A stretch of DNA of 14,421 nucleotides from Curvibacter sp. (GCA_003500955.1 DNQP01000304.1:1111-15531), one strand, 5' to 3'; numbered from the stretch's first letter, positions 1 to 6,951 are shown. Numbers and translations are program-made. The notes: generated by a model not told the origin, from the letters alone.

Positions 1-942
1 GAGGGTTGGGGTGGGGGAGAGCGTCCGTACGGCCCTGGGGGCAATCGTGGCTGCCTGCCCCGGATTGATTCCGGGGTCAGGCAGGCAGACACGATTTCCC
101 CCTATTACGACTCCATGGTCGCCAAGCTCATCGTGCACGGCGACACGCGCGAGCAGGCCCTGGCGCGGCTGGACGCCGCCCTGGCGGCCACGCGCATCGT
201 GGGCCTGCAGACCAATGTGCAGTTCCTGCGCCATGTGCTGGCCAGCCGCTCCTTTGCTGAAGGCCATCTGGACACGGCGCTGATCACGCGTGAGGCGGCC
301 GTGCTCTTCGAGCAGGAGAAGGTGGGCCTGCCGCTGGCCGCCGCCGCCGTGGTGGCCGACGCCCTGCTGGCCGAGCAGGCGGCGCTGCCGACCGCAGGCT
401 GGGTCGATCCCTGGGCACGGCGCGATGGCTGGCGTAGCCACGGGCTGACGCAGCGTTACTTTGATCTGGCGTTCCGTGGCGAGCGTCACACCGCCGTGCT
501 GACCTATCTGCACGACGGCGCGCTGCGCCTGCAGATCGAGGAGGCGAGTGCGCCCCTGTCCTTCAGCCGGGGTGCCGAGGGCATCGTGCTGCAGTACGCG
601 GGCCAGCGCCTGACGGTACAGGTCGAACACAGCGGCGAAGTGGCGCATGTGTACACCCCGCAGGGCGCGACCCAGATCACCGTACTCGATGCCCTGGCCC
701 ATGCGGGTGAGGCTGCCGCCGAGGGCGGGCGCCTGACCGCGCCCATGCCGGGCAAGGTGGTGTCCTTCGCGGTGAAGGCGGGCGACGCCGTGACCAAGGG
801 CCAGGTGCTGGCCGTGATGGAGGCCATGAAGATGGAGCACACCATCGCCGCGCCCGCTGACGGCGTGGTGGCCGAGCTGCTTTACGCCTCGGGTGACCAG
901 GTGGCCGAGGGGGCGGAGCTCCTGAAGCTGTCGGCCGCGTGA
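1..942 (+). CDS. mccA: Methylcrotonyl-CoA carboxylase, biotin-containing alpha subunit (3' part only)
   Basis: The gene starts before the window; frame 1 is open from base 1 and ends at TGA 940-942, so an ATG at 115 is internal. The product is the C-terminal part of the biotin-dependent acyl-CoA carboxylase alpha subunit, which carboxylates its biotin and passes the carboxyl to the beta subunit. The end of the biotin carboxylase domain is recognisable from SPYYDSMVAKLIVHGDTREQ (97-156), followed by the linking region and a biotinyl/lipoyl carrier domain. The biotin motif EAMKMEH is intact, with the lysine codon at 829-831, and the domain-entry motif APMPGKVVSF precedes it. Assignment to methylcrotonyl-CoA carboxylase rather than acetyl- or propionyl-CoA carboxylase rests on hydroxymethylglutaryl-CoA lyase two genes downstream, the later step of leucine degradation. 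The first ~20 codons (roughly EGWGGERPYGPGGNRGCLP) do not resemble the family and contain half of a hairpin; see findings. Confidence 0.9.
   Translation, partial: EGWGGGERPYGPGGNRGCLPRIDSGVRQADTISPYYDSMVAKLIVHGDTREQALARLDAALAATRIVGLQTNVQFLRHVLASRSFAEGHLDTALITREAAVLFEQEKVGLPLAAAAVVADALLAEQAALPTAGWVDPWARRDGWRSHGLTQRYFDLAFRGERHTAVLTYLHDGALRLQIEEASAPLSFSRGAEGIVLQYAGQRLTVQVEHSGEVAHVYTPQGATQITVLDALAHAGEAAAEGGRLTAPMPGKVVSFAVKAGDAVTKGQVLAVMEAMKMEHTIAAPADGVVAELLYASGDQVAEGAELLKLSAA
51..84 (+). repeat. Hairpin inside mccA (quasi-palindrome)
   Basis: CTGCCTGCCCCGG (51-63) pairs with CCGGGGTCAGGCAG (71-84) with a single bulged T at 77 and a 7-nt loop (ATTGATT). The loop and right arm encode the conserved RIDSGVRQ residues of the carboxylase; the left arm lies in the non-conserved stretch. 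No T tract follows, so it does not look like a terminator. Confidence 0.6.
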
Positions 943-978
943 CGGATCGCCCGGCGATCTGCGACTAAGCTCGCGCCC

Positions 979-1899
979 ATGAAGATCTATTTCTGCGGCA
1001 CCGATTTCAAACCCGAACCCTGGCTCGCGGCCCTGCGCGCGGCGCTACCGCAGGCCAGCATTGAGGCCTGGGTGCCTGGCGCGCCGCCCGGCGACTATGC
1101 CGTGGTCTGGGCGCCGCCAAAGCAGTTCCTCGATGAGCAGCCGCAGCTCAAGGCGCTCTTCAACCTCGGGGCGGGCGTGGATGCGCTGACGCAGCTGCGC
1201 TTCTCGCCGCGTACCCGGCTCGTGCGCCTGGACGATGCGGGCATGTCGGTGCAGATGGCCGAGTATGTGCTGCATGCGCTGATCCGGCACTTCCGCGAAT
1301 TCGATGGCTATGACGCCGATGTGGCCCAGGGCAAATGGTCCTTCCGCAAGCCGCGCCTGCGCGAGGACTTTCCCGTGGGCATCATGGGCCTGGGCGTGCT
1401 GGGGCAACGCGTGGCGCGCGCGGTGCAACAGTTTGAGTTTACGGTGCTGGGCTGGAGCCGCAGCGCCAGGGAGGTGCCGGGCGTGCGTTGCTACGCGGGC
1501 CTGGAACAGTTCGACGAATTCCTGGCCGAGACCCGTGTGCTGGTCTGCCTGCTGCCCCTGACCGAGGAAACGCGCGGCATCATGAACCGCCGCGCGCTCT
1601 CCCTGCTGCGGCCCGGGGCTTATGTCATCAATGTGGCGCGCGGCGGCCATCTGGTGGAAGAAGACCTGATCCCCCTGCTCGACAGCGGCCAGCTGGCCGG
1701 TGCTGCCCTGGATGTGTTCCAGCAGGAGCCGCTGCCGGCCGGTCACCCGTTCTGGCGTCATCCGAAGATCACGATCACCCCCCACACGGCCGCGCGCACC
1801 CTGCGTGATGAAAGCGTGGCCCAGATCGCGAGCAAGATCGCCCGACTGGAGCGTGGCGAAACGATTGCGGGTATCGTGGACCCCGCCAAAGGCTACTGA
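979..1899 (+). CDS. ghrA: Glyoxylate/hydroxypyruvate reductase A-like D-2-hydroxyacid dehydrogenase
   Basis: A 306-aa protein, close to the length of E. coli GhrA (312 aa). It is a cytoplasmic NAD(P)H-dependent D-isomer-specific 2-hydroxyacid dehydrogenase, a family that reduces glyoxylate and hydroxypyruvate. The Rossmann nucleotide loop GLGVLG is at residues 137-142. The catalytic arginine sits in NVARGGHLVEEDL (R221), the glutamate in DVFQQEPLP (E250) and the proton-donor histidine in TPHTAA (H269), so all three are present. The characteristic NLGAGVDAL segment is at 62-70. The ATG at 979 is 36 nt after mccA; no clear Shine-Dalgarno is visible before it. The next gene starts 1 nt after its TGA, and its 3' end supplies that gene's ribosome-binding site. 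It sits inside an apparent leucine-degradation operon where no reductase is strictly needed, so the true substrate is uncertain. Confidence 0.88.
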   Translation: MKIYFCGTDFKPEPWLAALRAALPQASIEAWVPGAPPGDYAVVWAPPKQFLDEQPQLKALFNLGAGVDALTQLRFSPRTRLVRLDDAGMSVQMAEYVLHALIRHFREFDGYDADVAQGKWSFRKPRLREDFPVGIMGLGVLGQRVARAVQQFEFTVLGWSRSAREVPGVRCYAGLEQFDEFLAETRVLVCLLPLTEETRGIMNRRALSLLRPGAYVINVARGGHLVEEDLIPLLDSGQLAGAALDVFQQEPLPAGHPFWRHPKITITPHTAARTLRDESVAQIASKIARLERGETIAGIVDPAKGY

Positions 1900-1900
1900 C

Positions 1901-2806
1901 ATGAATTTTCCGAACCGCGTCCAGATCATCGACGTCGGCCCGCGCGACGGCCTGCAAAACGAGAAGCAGCCGGTCCCCGCGGCCGTGAAGATCGAACTTG
2001 TGCACCGTCTGCAGCAGGCAGGCCTGACGGAGATCGAGGTCACAAGCTTCGTCTCGCCCAAGTGGGTGCCACAGATGGGTGACAACGCCGAGGTCATGGC
2101 CGGCATCACGCGCCAGCCTGGCGTGCATTACTCGGTGCTGGTGCCCAACCTCAAGGGCTGGGAGGCGGCCGTGGCCTCGAAGCCCGACGAGATTGTGGTC
2201 TTCGGCGCGGCCAGCGAGGCCTTCAGCCAGAAGAACATCAATTGCTCCATCGCCGAGAGCATCGAACGCTTTGCCCCCGTGGTCGAGGCCGCGCTCGCGG
2301 CCGGCATCCGCGTGCGTGGCGCCATGAGCTGCACCGTGGGCTGTCCCTACGAGGGTGAGGTCGCGCCCGAGCGTGTGGGCATGCTGGCCGGCTTGATGAA
2401 GGGCATCGGTGTGCAGCGCGTGGACGTGGCCGACACCATCGGCGTCGGCACGCCGATCAAGGTGCAACGCGCCATCGAGGCCACGCTGGCCCATTTCGAT
2501 ATCGACCAGGTGTCGGGGCACTTCCACGACACCTATGGTCAGGCCTTGTCCAACACCTACGCCGCGCTGGAACTGGGCATCTGGAACTTCCAGTCCTCGG
2601 TGGCCGGCCTGGGTGGCTGTCCCTATGCCAAGGGGGCCACGGGCAATGTGGCGACCGAAGACCTGGTCTATCTGCTGCAGGGCCTGGGCATCCCCACCGG
2701 CATCGATCTGGACCGCTTGGTCGACGCGGGTGCCTACATCAGCGCCGCGCTGGGTCGCAAGCCGAATTCGCGCGTGGCCACCGCCATCCTGAACAAACGT
2801 AATTGA
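1901..2806 (+). CDS. mvaB: Hydroxymethylglutaryl-CoA lyase
   Basis: A 301-aa TIM-barrel enzyme that splits HMG-CoA into acetoacetate and acetyl-CoA, the last step of leucine catabolism. The N-terminal DVGPRDGLQNE carries the substrate-binding Arg15 and metal-binding Asp16. The metal-binding pair His207/His209 is in SGHFHD, and the family signature GLGGCPYAKGATGN is at 236-249 with the active-site loop Cys240 and Asn249. Length matches bacterial HMG-CoA lyases and nothing appears missing. The chosen ATG at 1901 lies 1 nt after the ghrA stop and has an AAAGG ribosome-binding site at 1888-1892, within ghrA. A longer open frame exists upstream (from 1700), but it would overlap ghrA by 200 nt and the extra residues are not conserved-looking. 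Together with mccA it supports a leucine/isovalerate (liu-type) operon. Confidence 0.95.
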   Translation: MNFPNRVQIIDVGPRDGLQNEKQPVPAAVKIELVHRLQQAGLTEIEVTSFVSPKWVPQMGDNAEVMAGITRQPGVHYSVLVPNLKGWEAAVASKPDEIVVFGAASEAFSQKNINCSIAESIERFAPVVEAALAAGIRVRGAMSCTVGCPYEGEVAPERVGMLAGLMKGIGVQRVDVADTIGVGTPIKVQRAIEATLAHFDIDQVSGHFHDTYGQALSNTYAALELGIWNFQSSVAGLGGCPYAKGATGNVATEDLVYLLQGLGIPTGIDLDRLVDAGAYISAALGRKPNSRVATAILNKRN

Positions 2807-2811
2807 GTCTC

Positions 2812-3048
2812 ATGGAATGGCTGGCCAAACAGGCGGTGCGTGTCCAGCGCAAGGAACGCGAACTGCCCTCACCCTGCATCGCGGTCTGTCGCATGGCCTT
2901 CGCCACCGGCCTGTGCGAGGGGTGCCTGCGCACGATGGAGGAGATCCGTGCCTGGTCCACGCTGGATGACGAGGGCAAGCGCGCCGTCTGGGCGCTGATC
3001 GAGCAACGTGCCTTGCAGGCCGAGGCCGCCGAAGGAGACGCACCATGA
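2812..3048 (+). CDS. DUF1289-family small cysteine-rich protein
   Basis: A 78-aa cytoplasmic protein of the DUF1289 type, whose hallmark is a short N-terminal four-cysteine cluster: SPC-x3-C-x8-C-x2-C at residues C22, C26, C35 and C38, followed by EEIRAWSTLDDEGKRAVW. The spacing suggests a metal site (zinc or iron-sulfur); this is inference, and the family has no firmly known function. I chose ATG 2812, 5 nt after the mvaB TGA, consistent with translational coupling. A TTG at 2803, overlapping that stop, is an alternative and would add three residues. The stop overlaps the next start as ATGA at 3045-3048, so the two genes are tightly coupled. Members of this family often sit as small passenger genes in metabolic operons, so position gives no functional clue. 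Confidence 0.85.
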   Translation: MEWLAKQAVRVQRKERELPSPCIAVCRMAFATGLCEGCLRTMEEIRAWSTLDDEGKRAVWALIEQRALQAEAAEGDAP

Positions 3049-3668
3049 AACAGATCATCTGCTATCTGGACTTCATCTCGCCCTACAGCCACCTGGCCTT
3101 CGAGAAGCTGCCCGAGGCGCTCATGGGTCTGAGCTACTCGGTGGTCTACCGCCCCGTGCTGCTGGGCGCCATGCTGCGCCATCATGGCCTGCTGGGCCCG
3201 GCCGAGGTGCCGGCGAAACGGACCTGGACCTACCGGCATGTGCAGTGGCTTGGTCATGCGCACGGGGTCGCACTGCAGATGCCGGCCGTTCATCCCTTCA
3301 ATCCCCTGCCCCTGCTGCGGCTGGCCATCGCCTGCGCCGACGCCGGCGATCCGAACCGCTATGTCTGCGAGACGCTGTTGCGCCACGTCTGGCAGGGTGG
3401 GCTCGATGCGGTGGACCCACAGCGCCTGCAGGCCTTGCGCGAGCAGCTGGCGCCGCCGCGTGCGCCCGATGACGAGGCGGTGAAGAACCGCTTGCGCGCC
3501 AACACCGACGAGGCCATCGCGGCGGGCGCCTTCGGTGTGCCGTCTTTCGCCGTGGACGGACGCCTGTTCTGGGGCTACGACAGCCTGGCCATGCTGCGCT
3601 CTTACCTGGAGGGCGATGCCTGGTTCGATGGGCCGGGCTGGCGCCCGCAGGTGGGCGACGCAGCGTGA
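3045..3668 (+). CDS. 2-hydroxychromene-2-carboxylate isomerase-like protein (DsbA/kappa-GST fold)
   Basis: A 207-aa thioredoxin-fold protein of the HCCA isomerase / kappa-class glutathione transferase family. The N-terminal YLDFISPYSHLAFE places the probable glutathione-activating serine at S12, in the position occupied by cysteine in DsbA. The cis-proline loop is in FGVPSFAVDGRLFWGYDSL (P166), typical of the family. No signal peptide is seen, so it is expected to be cytoplasmic. Start ATG 3045 has a strong AAGGAG at 3032-3037 with 7-nt spacing and overlaps the preceding stop. In naphthalene degraders this family isomerises 2-hydroxychromene-2-carboxylate with glutathione. No aromatic-degradation genes are here, so a different glutathione-dependent isomerisation or conjugation is more likely; the substrate is unknown. 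It appears to be the last gene of the operon. Confidence 0.85.
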   Translation: MKQIICYLDFISPYSHLAFEKLPEALMGLSYSVVYRPVLLGAMLRHHGLLGPAEVPAKRTWTYRHVQWLGHAHGVALQMPAVHPFNPLPLLRLAIACADAGDPNRYVCETLLRHVWQGGLDAVDPQRLQALREQLAPPRAPDDEAVKNRLRANTDEAIAAGAFGVPSFAVDGRLFWGYDSLAMLRSYLEGDAWFDGPGWRPQVGDAA

Positions 3669-3715
3669 GTGTGCGCCTGATGCGCCGTACCGATGACGCC
3701 CATGCACGCGCTGCG

Positions 3716-3791
3716 GGTCTGAAGCAGGTCAGTTAGAGGTCAGGCCTGCGTCAGTCCCTGTTGGCTGACGGTCAGAGCAGGGTCAGTGCAG
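3716..3791 (+). repeat. Degenerate 11-bp tandem repeat (GGTCAG array) upstream of the MFS gene
   Basis: Units begin at 3716, 3727, 3738, 3749, 3760, 3770 and 3781. Five begin GGTCAG or CGTCAG, the first begins GGTCTG, and the fifth is degenerate and 10 nt long. The last two units, GGTCAGAGCAG and GGTCAGTGCAG, differ at one base. The ~11-bp period means the motif recurs on one face of the helix. It lies in the 181-bp gap before the transporter gene, so a regulator-binding array is possible; a decayed simple repeat is the alternative. Confidence 0.55.
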
Positions 3792-3810
3792 TCTCGAAGA
3801 ATGAAGTCTG

Positions 3811-3827
3811 ATCCCCGTGTCGGGGAT
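3811..3827 (+). promoter_or_regulatory. Hairpin in the 5' leader of the MFS gene
   Basis: ATCCCCG (3811-3817) and CGGGGAT (3821-3827) form a perfect 7-bp stem with a TGT loop. It ends 10 nt before the AGGAG ribosome-binding site at 3838-3842. The sequence after it (TTGCTT) is only weakly T-rich. It could stabilise the mRNA 5' end or terminate the upstream operon weakly; the role is inference. Confidence 0.4.
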
Positions 3828-3849
3828 TTGCTTATTCAGGAGACACAGC

Positions 3850-5502
3850 ATGGTTCACGCCGCGGCCGACAGGCCCATGACCCCGGAGGAGAAGAAAGTC
3901 ATCTTCGCCTCATCACTCGGCACCGTTTTCGAGTGGTACGACTTCTATCTCTACGGCTCGCTGGCAGCCATCATCGCCAAGCAGTTCTTCAGCGGGCTCG
4001 ACGCGGGCTCGGCCTTCATCTTCGCGCTGCTGGCCTTTGCCGCCGGTTTCATCGTGCGCCCCTTCGGCGCCATCGTGTTCGGCCGCCTGGGCGACATGAT
4101 CGGTCGCAAGTACACCTTCCTGGTCACGATCCTGATCATGGGCCTGTCCACCTTCATCGTGGGCATCCTGCCGACCTACGCCAGCATCGGCGTGGCCGCG
4201 CCCATCATCCTGATCGGGCTGCGCCTGCTGCAGGGCCTGGCCCTGGGTGGTGAGTACGGCGGCGCGGCCACCTATGTGGCCGAGCACGCGCCCCATGGCA
4301 AACGCGGTCTCTACACGGCCTGGATCCAGACCACGGCCACGCTGGGCCTGTTCCTCTCGCTCATGGTCATCCTGGGCACCCGCACGGTCCTCGGCGAGGC
4401 GGCGTTCGCCGACTGGGGCTGGCGCATTCCCTTCCTGGTTTCCATCCTCTTGCTGGCCATCTCGGTGTGGATCCGCCTGTCCATGAACGAGTCGCCGGCC
4501 TTCGCCAAGATGAAGGCCGAGGGCAAGACCTCCAAGGCACCGCTGACCGAATCCTTCGGCCAGTGGAAGAACCTCAAGATCGTGATCCTGGCGCTGGTGG
4601 GCCTGACGGCGGGTCAGGCGGTGGTCTGGTACTCGGGTCAGTTCTACGCGCTGTTCTTCCTGACGCAGGCGCTCAAGGTCGACGGCGCGGCGGCCAACAT
4701 CTATGTCGCCGTCTCCTTGCTGATCGGCACGCCCTTCTTCATCGTCTTCGGCGCCCTGTCCGACCGGATCGGCCGCAAGCCCATCATCATGGCGGGCTGT
4801 CTGCTAGCCGTGCTGACCTACTTCCCGGTCTTTGAAGCGCTGACCAAGGCAGCCAATCCGGACCTGTATGCCGCGCAACAGAAGAGCAAGGTCGTGGTCT
4901 ATGCCGACCCGAGCGAGTGTTCCTTCCAGTTCAACCCGACCGGCACGGTGAAGTTCACCAGCTCCTGCGACATCGCCAAGCAGGTGCTGGCTGCCAACTC
5001 GGTGAGCTACACCAACGTGAAGGAGTCGGGTCCGGCCCGTATCCAGATCGGTGAGCAGATCATCCCGTCCTACACCAGTCACGGCATCTCTGCCGACGAG
5101 GTCAAGGCCAAGGACGCTGAATTCAAGCAGGCCGTGGCTGCTGCACTGAAGGTGAATGGCTACCCGGCCAAGGCCGACATGGCCAAGGTCGACAAGTTCA
5201 TGGTCATTGCCATCCTGACCTACCTGGTGATCCTGGTCACCATGGTCTACGGCCCGATCGCGGCCATGCTGGTGGAGCTGTTCCCGACACGCATCCGCTA
5301 CACCTCCATGTCGCTGCCGTATCACATCGGCAACGGCTGGTTCGGTGGTCTGCTGCCCACCACCGCCTTCGCCATCGTGGCGCAGACCGGCAATATGTAC
5401 AACGGCCTCTGGTACCCGATCATCATTGCCGGCATGACGGTTGTCATCGGCACCCTGTTCATCAAGGAGACCAAGGACGTGGACATCTACGCCAACGACT
5501 GA
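3850..5502 (+). CDS. MFS transporter, metabolite:H+ symporter (MHS) family, with large periplasmic insert
   Basis: A 550-aa inner-membrane secondary transporter. The MHS signature FEWYDFYLYG is at residues 27-36. The major-facilitator motif GRLGDMIGRK is at 78-87 and its second-half copy GALSDRIGRK at 301-310. RLLQGLALGGEYGGAATYVAEH (125-146) is typical of the sugar-acid/dicarboxylate/proline-betaine permease group. Start ATG 3850 has AGGAG at 3838-3842 with 7-nt spacing; a GTG at 3817 lies in the leader hairpin and is less likely. Classical members have about 430-500 residues. The excess is an insert at about 331-450, between the segment after the second motif (~TM9) and the next hydrophobic helix, which topology puts in the periplasm. 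It contains two cysteines (C357, C373) that could form a disulfide. Substrate cannot be told from sequence; carboxylates or betaine-like solutes fit the family. Confidence 0.9.
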   Translation: MVHAAADRPMTPEEKKVIFASSLGTVFEWYDFYLYGSLAAIIAKQFFSGLDAGSAFIFALLAFAAGFIVRPFGAIVFGRLGDMIGRKYTFLVTILIMGLSTFIVGILPTYASIGVAAPIILIGLRLLQGLALGGEYGGAATYVAEHAPHGKRGLYTAWIQTTATLGLFLSLMVILGTRTVLGEAAFADWGWRIPFLVSILLLAISVWIRLSMNESPAFAKMKAEGKTSKAPLTESFGQWKNLKIVILALVGLTAGQAVVWYSGQFYALFFLTQALKVDGAAANIYVAVSLLIGTPFFIVFGALSDRIGRKPIIMAGCLLAVLTYFPVFEALTKAANPDLYAAQQKSKVVVYADPSECSFQFNPTGTVKFTSSCDIAKQVLAANSVSYTNVKESGPARIQIGEQIIPSYTSHGISADEVKAKDAEFKQAVAAALKVNGYPAKADMAKVDKFMVIAILTYLVILVTMVYGPIAAMLVELFPTRIRYTSMSLPYHIGNGWFGGLLPTTAFAIVAQTGNMYNGLWYPIIIAGMTVVIGTLFIKETKDVDIYAND

Positions 5503-5521
5503 TCCGGCATCTCTGCTGCAC

Positions 5522-5547
5522 CCCTGTCCCCGCTGGCCGGGGCAGGG
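5522..5547 (+). terminator. GC-rich hairpin after the MFS gene
   Basis: CCCTG-T-CCCCG (5522-5532) pairs with CGGGGCAGGG (5538-5547) around a 5-nt loop with one bulged T. It lies between the MFS stop codon and the intrinsic terminator and has no T tract itself. It may be an auxiliary or 3'-protective hairpin. Confidence 0.35.
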
Positions 5548-5548
5548 C

Positions 5549-5580
5549 AGGCCCTCGCGTGAGGGCCTTTCTTCTTTATT
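5549..5580 (+). terminator. Intrinsic terminator of the MFS gene
   Basis: AGGCCCTC (5549-5556) and GAGGGCCT (5561-5568) form a perfect 8-bp stem with a GCGT loop, followed by a T-rich tail, TTTCTTCTTTATT, at 5568-5580. This is the best rho-independent terminator in the window. It sits 46 nt after the MFS stop and just before the next small gene, so that gene would depend on read-through or its own promoter. Confidence 0.75.
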
Positions 5581-5600
5581 GCATCCCCAAGGAACACATC

Positions 5601-5771
5601 ATGTGGAAAATCATCATCGGCTTCATCTTGTTTGCGGCCCTGGCCCTGTTTGTCATCATCCAGGGAGGTGACCAGCTGGACATGGGGGGCGAGAAGCATG
5701 GCGCCGACGCCGTGCATGCGCCGGCGCCGCCGGCCTCGGCAGCGGGCGCGCCCGCTGGCGCCGTGCGCTGA
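5601..5771 (+). CDS. Small single-span membrane protein (56 aa)
   Basis: The frame gives a 56-aa peptide with one hydrophobic helix at residues ~3-20 (WKIIIGFILFAALALFVI), a polar middle with DMGGEKHGAD, and an Ala/Pro-rich tail ending AGAVR. Start ATG 5601 has AAGGA at 5589-5593 with 7-nt spacing; an upstream in-frame start at 5559 falls in the terminator stem and is rejected. The well-placed ribosome-binding site and clear hydrophobic span argue that it is translated. The helix is followed by a non-lipidated, acidic/His segment, so it is an anchored small protein of unknown role. It ends 21 nt from the convergent substrate-binding protein gene. I recall similar short proteins from Comamonadaceae only vaguely, so no family name is given. 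Confidence 0.65.
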   Translation: MWKIIIGFILFAALALFVIIQGGDQLDMGGEKHGADAVHAPAPPASAAGAPAGAVR

Positions 5772-5777
5772 GTCCGC

Positions 5778-5790
5778 GCCGGTGCCCGGC
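5778..5790. terminator. Short hairpin between convergent genes
   Basis: GCCGG-TGC-CCGGC lies in the 21-bp gap between the small membrane protein (+) and the substrate-binding protein gene (-). It has no T tract on either side. It could act as a weak bidirectional terminator; support is slight. Confidence 0.25.
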
Positions 5791-5792
5791 GA

Positions 5793-6893
5793 TCAGCGAC
5801 GGAAGCGCCCGTCGGCCGTGATGATGGACAGGTCGGCGAAGTCCAGGCCGCTGTGGTCCTGCGGGCTGAAGTTGACCTCCAGCCCGCCGATGTCGAACTT
5901 GCTCAGGCTTTCCAGCGCGGCCTGGATGCGCTCGCGGGTGGGCTTGGGGCCGGCGCGGCGCAGGCCCTCGACCAGCACCTTGGCCGCGGCAAAGCCTTCG
6001 AGCATGGCCGGGGTGACCTCGTTCACACCCTTGGCGCGCGCCAGGTCCTGGGCCTCCTTGACCAGGCCATAGGACACCGACTGCGGGAAAACCTGGGTCA
6101 CGATCACGCCGCGCGCGTGTTCGCCCAGCTGCTTGATGAAGCCGCCCGAGGCATTGTTGGACAGCGTGACCACCTGGGCCACCGAGCCTGCCGTGCGCAT
6201 GGCCTTGACGCCCGCCACCACGGTGGCGCCCGAGGCAATGAAGATGATGGCCTGGGGCTGTTCCTGCATGACCCGGGCCGTCAGACGTTCGATGTCGGGT
6301 TTGGCGCGGTCGAGTTTCTCCAGGAACAGAGGTTTGAGCTGCGCCTTTTCCAGGCCGCGCAGGGCGCCCTGCACCGAGTCGGCGCCAAAGCTGTCGTCCG
6401 TCTGCAGGATACCGATACGCGTGATGCCGATGGTGGCCAGATGCTGGATGGACTTCTCGGCTTCGCGCTGGTAGGTGGCGCGCACGTTGAACAGATACTT
6501 CTTGACTGGCTGGTGCAGCACCATGGCCCCCGTGGAGGGGCCGATCAAGGGCACGCCGTGCTTTTCCAGCAGGGGCATGATGGCTTCGGTATGCGGAGTG
6601 CCCCGGTTGAGAAACAGGGCCGCCACGTTCTGGTCGATCAGTTTCTGGGCGTTTTCCGCCGCCAGCTTGGGGTCGAACTTGTCGTCCATCGAGATGAGCT
6701 CGATCTTCTGGCCGTTGATGCCGCCCTTGGCGTTGACCGCATCGATGTAGAGCTTGGCGCCGTCGGTGGTTTCATTCACCCCCGCGGCCACGATGCCGGT
6801 GAAGCCAGCGGTCTGGCCGATGAGGATCTGGGCGGGGCTGGCCAGGCTGAACAAAGCAAGCAGGGCAAGGCCGAGTGCTCTGGCGTGTCTCAT
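5793..6893 (-). CDS. Periplasmic branched-chain amino acid-type ABC substrate-binding protein (copy 2)
   Basis: A 366-aa secreted binding protein of the LivJ/LivK (Peripla_BP_6) family, which captures ligands for ABC importers. A signal peptide with Arg-His n-region and hydrophobic core ends near SLASPA|QILIGQ. Family features include GQTAGFTG, LYIDAVNAKGGINGQKIEL, DDKFDPKLAAENA, GPSTGAMVLHQPV and SNNASGGFIKQLG. The - strand start region reads AGGAGAGATGATG: the second ATG (6893) is 5 nt from AGGAG and is preferred, while the first (6896) would be only 2 nt away. It is a clear paralogue of the next gene upstream, with the last 21 residues identical between them. No permease or ATPase gene lies nearby, so it is an orphan binding protein in this window. 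Ligands in this family range from amino acids to aromatic and carboxylic acids; substrate is not assignable. Confidence 0.92.
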   Translation of the reverse strand: MRHARALGLALLALFSLASPAQILIGQTAGFTGIVAAGVNETTDGAKLYIDAVNAKGGINGQKIELISMDDKFDPKLAAENAQKLIDQNVAALFLNRGTPHTEAIMPLLEKHGVPLIGPSTGAMVLHQPVKKYLFNVRATYQREAEKSIQHLATIGITRIGILQTDDSFGADSVQGALRGLEKAQLKPLFLEKLDRAKPDIERLTARVMQEQPQAIIFIASGATVVAGVKAMRTAGSVAQVVTLSNNASGGFIKQLGEHARGVIVTQVFPQSVSYGLVKEAQDLARAKGVNEVTPAMLEGFAAAKVLVEGLRRAGPKPTRERIQAALESLSKFDIGGLEVNFSPQDHSGLDFADLSIITADGRFRR

Positions 6894-6931
6894 CATCTCT
6901 CCTCGAACAGGTCTTGTCCGAGAAGTGTATG

Positions 6932-6951
6932 CCCGAACCCCCCGGGTCGGG
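6932..6951. repeat. Inverted repeat between the two binding-protein genes
   Basis: CCCGAACCC (6932-6940) and CGGGTCGGG (6943-6951) pair with one A-G mismatch. The 111-bp gap (6894-7004) also holds a CCGTACGG palindrome at 6963-6970. No T tract is seen on the - strand after the upstream gene, so termination between the two genes is not supported and they may be co-transcribed. Confidence 0.35.

Noticed and set aside
2803..2811. TTG start for the DUF1289 gene overlapping the mvaB stop.
   Set aside because: ATG 2812 is a standard start at a normal coupling distance, and the three extra residues are outside the conserved part; kept only as an alternative.
3669..3715. Possible intrinsic terminator right after the leucine-degradation operon.
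   Set aside because: No stem followed by a T tract is visible; the only hairpin is the leader stem at 3811-3827, which has a poor tail.
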